From Neobacillus jeddahensis (GTDB lineage Bacteria > Bacillota > Bacilli > Bacillales > Cytobacillaceae): a DNA stretch of 64,000 bases. The number at the start of each line of letters is the position of its first letter. Position 1 is the first letter of the stretch. A model generated the notes under the pieces. The model was not told the origin of the DNA, ran no database searches, and saw only the letters and a list, made by a program, of their open reading frames with translations. Shown here piece after piece: positions 62,668 through 64,000 of this stretch. Location of the stretch: positions 18,962 through 82,961 of the forward strand of contig NZ_CCAS010000016.1 in assembly GCF_000612625.1 (NCBI RefSeq). Direction: 5' to 3'. A program made the translations under genes and the position numbers.

Positions 62668-62747
62668 AAAACATAAAAAAATAAAATCACCTTTCATTTC
62701 TTGGACACTTGAATTAGTTTCTTCCTCACCTCCAAATCTTTTAATAT

Positions 62748-62797
62748 ATGTAAACTTGGTACATGATTAATTTAATTGATATATTGTCATATGTCAA
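62748..62797 (-). promoter_or_regulatory. Promoter and operator of the mannoside operon
   Basis: TTGACA (62797-62792), 17 bases, TAAATT (62774-62769) on the minus strand. Directly after it an inverted repeat ATGTA-N7-TACAT (62748-62764) covers the start site and is the best candidate for the GntR/LacI-type regulator. This stretch of 307 bases has no gene. Confidence 0.6.
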
Positions 62798-62843
62798 TAT
62801 ATTTTATTGATTTTTCAGAATATTAGCCTTAAGCAATTGAAAG

Positions 62844-62884
62844 AAAAAAACTCTTACATAATAAAAAAATACGTAAGAGTTTTT
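62844..62884 (-). terminator. Terminator after the broken cardiolipin synthase gene
   Basis: A perfect 12-bp stem AAAAACTCTTAC with GTAAGAGTTTTT, ending in a T-run on the minus strand (and on the plus strand). Confidence 0.8.
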
Positions 62885-62909
62885 ATGGCCCTAAAGTAAT
62901 CTAATACTT

Positions 62910-63940
62910 TTATAAAATAGGCGAAAGTAGGCGGGAAATTCCCTCCTTTAATTTTATCATAATCGATCTTTCTCGATAGCGTTGAGGAGTAAGTTCTGTA
63001 CTGACCTCACTATCATAAAGAAACATATCATGAAGTTGTTTTGTTATTTTTTCATCATATACGATTGCATTCACTTCAAAATTCAACCTGAAGCTCCGCG
63101 AATCTATGTTCATTGTTCCTACCGAAGCTACTTCTTGATCTACCACAATCGTCTTGGCATGTAAAAAACCATTATTGTAAAGCAGAATTTTTGCTCCATA
63201 CTTCAATAGGTCTCCAACGTACGCCCATGACGCCCAATAAACAAAGGGGTGATCCGGTTTATTTGGAATCATAATGCGTAAAATCAACGCCAGATAGAAT
63301 GGCGATTTTACATGCATCCATAAAACTAGTATCTGGAATAAAGTAAGGGGTTTGAATATATACACTCTTTTTCGCAGACGTTATAAGTTTAATGTACATA
63401 TTCTTTAAGTGTTCCACTTGTGAATTGGGCCCGCTTGATATAATTTGAACAGGACTCATTCCATTGTGACTGTCCATTTTAAAGGAGAAATCTTCGTAGT
63501 TTATCTTTTTGTATTTTCCCGCTTGATACCAATCCAAAATAAACCTTCCTTGTATATGATTAACAGCTTCTCCTACCATTCTAAAATGAGTATCACGCCA
63601 ATACCCAAATTTCTTATTGGTACCAAGATACTCGTTACCAACATTAAATCCTCCAATATAAGCGATTTCCCCATCAATTATACAAAGTTTTCGATGATTT
63701 CTATTATTAATACGAAAATTCACCAGTTTAAGAAGTGAGGGAAAGAAAACCTTGTGTTAGCTTCCGGCCAAAAAAGATATAAATTAGAAAACCTAGAATT
63801 GGGACAAAAAATAACACCATTAACCAAGCCCATGTATACCCAATGTCTCTTCTTTCAAAAAATAAAACACCTGCAGCAAGCATTGTGTTGAGAACCATTA
63901 TAATTGTCACTATTAGTGTAATTAAGCTGCCAATTTCCAT
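62910..63940 (-). pseudogene. cls: Cardiolipin synthase, broken by a deletion and a frameshift
   Basis: Three pieces of one gene in order. 63940-63728 encodes the two N-terminal TM helices (MEIGSLITLIVTIIMVLNT, FFERRDIGYTWAWLMVLFF) up to FGRKLTQ. From 63723 the first phospholipase-D motif follows (NNRNHRKLCIIDGEIAYIGG), but ~125 residues that belong between them are missing, and the junction near 63750 changes frame: a second frame reads FFPSLLKLVNFR into it. At 63280-63283 an extra A in a run of four (T on the coding strand) shifts the frame again; the second motif ([20 protein letters not shown]) is read from 63365 on. Both HKD motifs survive, but no functional synthase can be made. A ribosome site (AAGGGA) still precedes the start. 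Confidence 0.9.
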
Positions 63941-64000
63941 TTAATTATCCCTTCGTTACTTTTTCATATTGCCGTTTCATTTTAATTTTAAAACTATAAA

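Noticed and set aside
62910..63940. Three separate small genes in the last kilobase
   Set aside because: Their products join into one cardiolipin synthase; the breaks are explained by a deletion and a one-base frameshift.
1..64000. CRISPR arrays, prophage, insertion sequences, tRNA or rRNA genes
   Set aside because: No regularly spaced repeats, transposase, integrase, phage structural gene, tRNA cloverleaf or rRNA sequence was found on either strand.

Overview
The window is a stretch of chromosome from a low-GC Firmicute of the family Bacillaceae, close to Bacillus, Neobacillus or Peribacillus. The signs are strong GGAGG-type ribosome sites, TTG and GTG starts, a T-box leader, a perfect CIRCE element, U-tailed hairpin terminators, a YjcZ-type sporulation micro-protein, LtaS and SbcCD. 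The species cannot be named from the sequence alone. No rRNA, tRNA, prophage, insertion sequence or CRISPR array is visible, so this is mostly core genome plus scattered accessory genes.

Layout. 1-2.7 kb: an acetyltransferase cut by the window edge, T-box-controlled proS and a 44-residue protein. 2.8-9.2 kb: a membrane cupredoxin, then a six-gene minus-strand block of MacA-like adaptor, ABC ATPase, permease, response regulator, histidine kinase and PepSY-type membrane protein. 9.6-16.8 kb: an alanine/Na+ symporter, a TerD-zinc ribbon-TerB fusion behind an ECF-sigma-type promoter, selB, a small lipoprotein and mntH. 16.9-25.5 kb: GNAT enzyme, a remnant VWA-like protein, a secreted protein, an FAD dehydrogenase, sbcC-sbcD and a cold-shock gene. 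25.5-35.4 kb: a cobalamin-type radical SAM protein, a SulP-ArsR pair, a structured small RNA, an AIM24-family protein, two Opp-type permeases with no partner genes, and a PadR-HAAS-DUF4173 operon.

35.6-49.6 kb: a CxxCxGxG mini-protein, a VanW lipoprotein, aspA, a self-sufficient P450 (CYP102 type) that has lost the FAD/NADPH half of its reductase, a divergent MarR / CBS-MFS locus with a palindromic operator, YitT, CIRCE-controlled htpG, an NCS2 purine permease and a Crp/Fnr regulator. 49.7-64 kb: YjcZ-like peptide, ltaS, a nickel/cobalt permease, a DUF2935 protein, an alpha-mannoside uptake and hydrolysis operon (binding protein, two permeases, GH38 mannosidase, GntR/LacI-type regulator) with a candidate operator and cre site, and finally a cardiolipin synthase gene broken by a deletion and a frameshift.

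No single multi-gene system here is clearly new. The best leads are the truncated P450, the ~120-nt structured RNA at 29.75 kb, the TerD fusion with its TGAAAC-N16-CGTA promoter, CIRCE in front of htpG, selB as evidence of selenocysteine use, and the isolated radical SAM protein.
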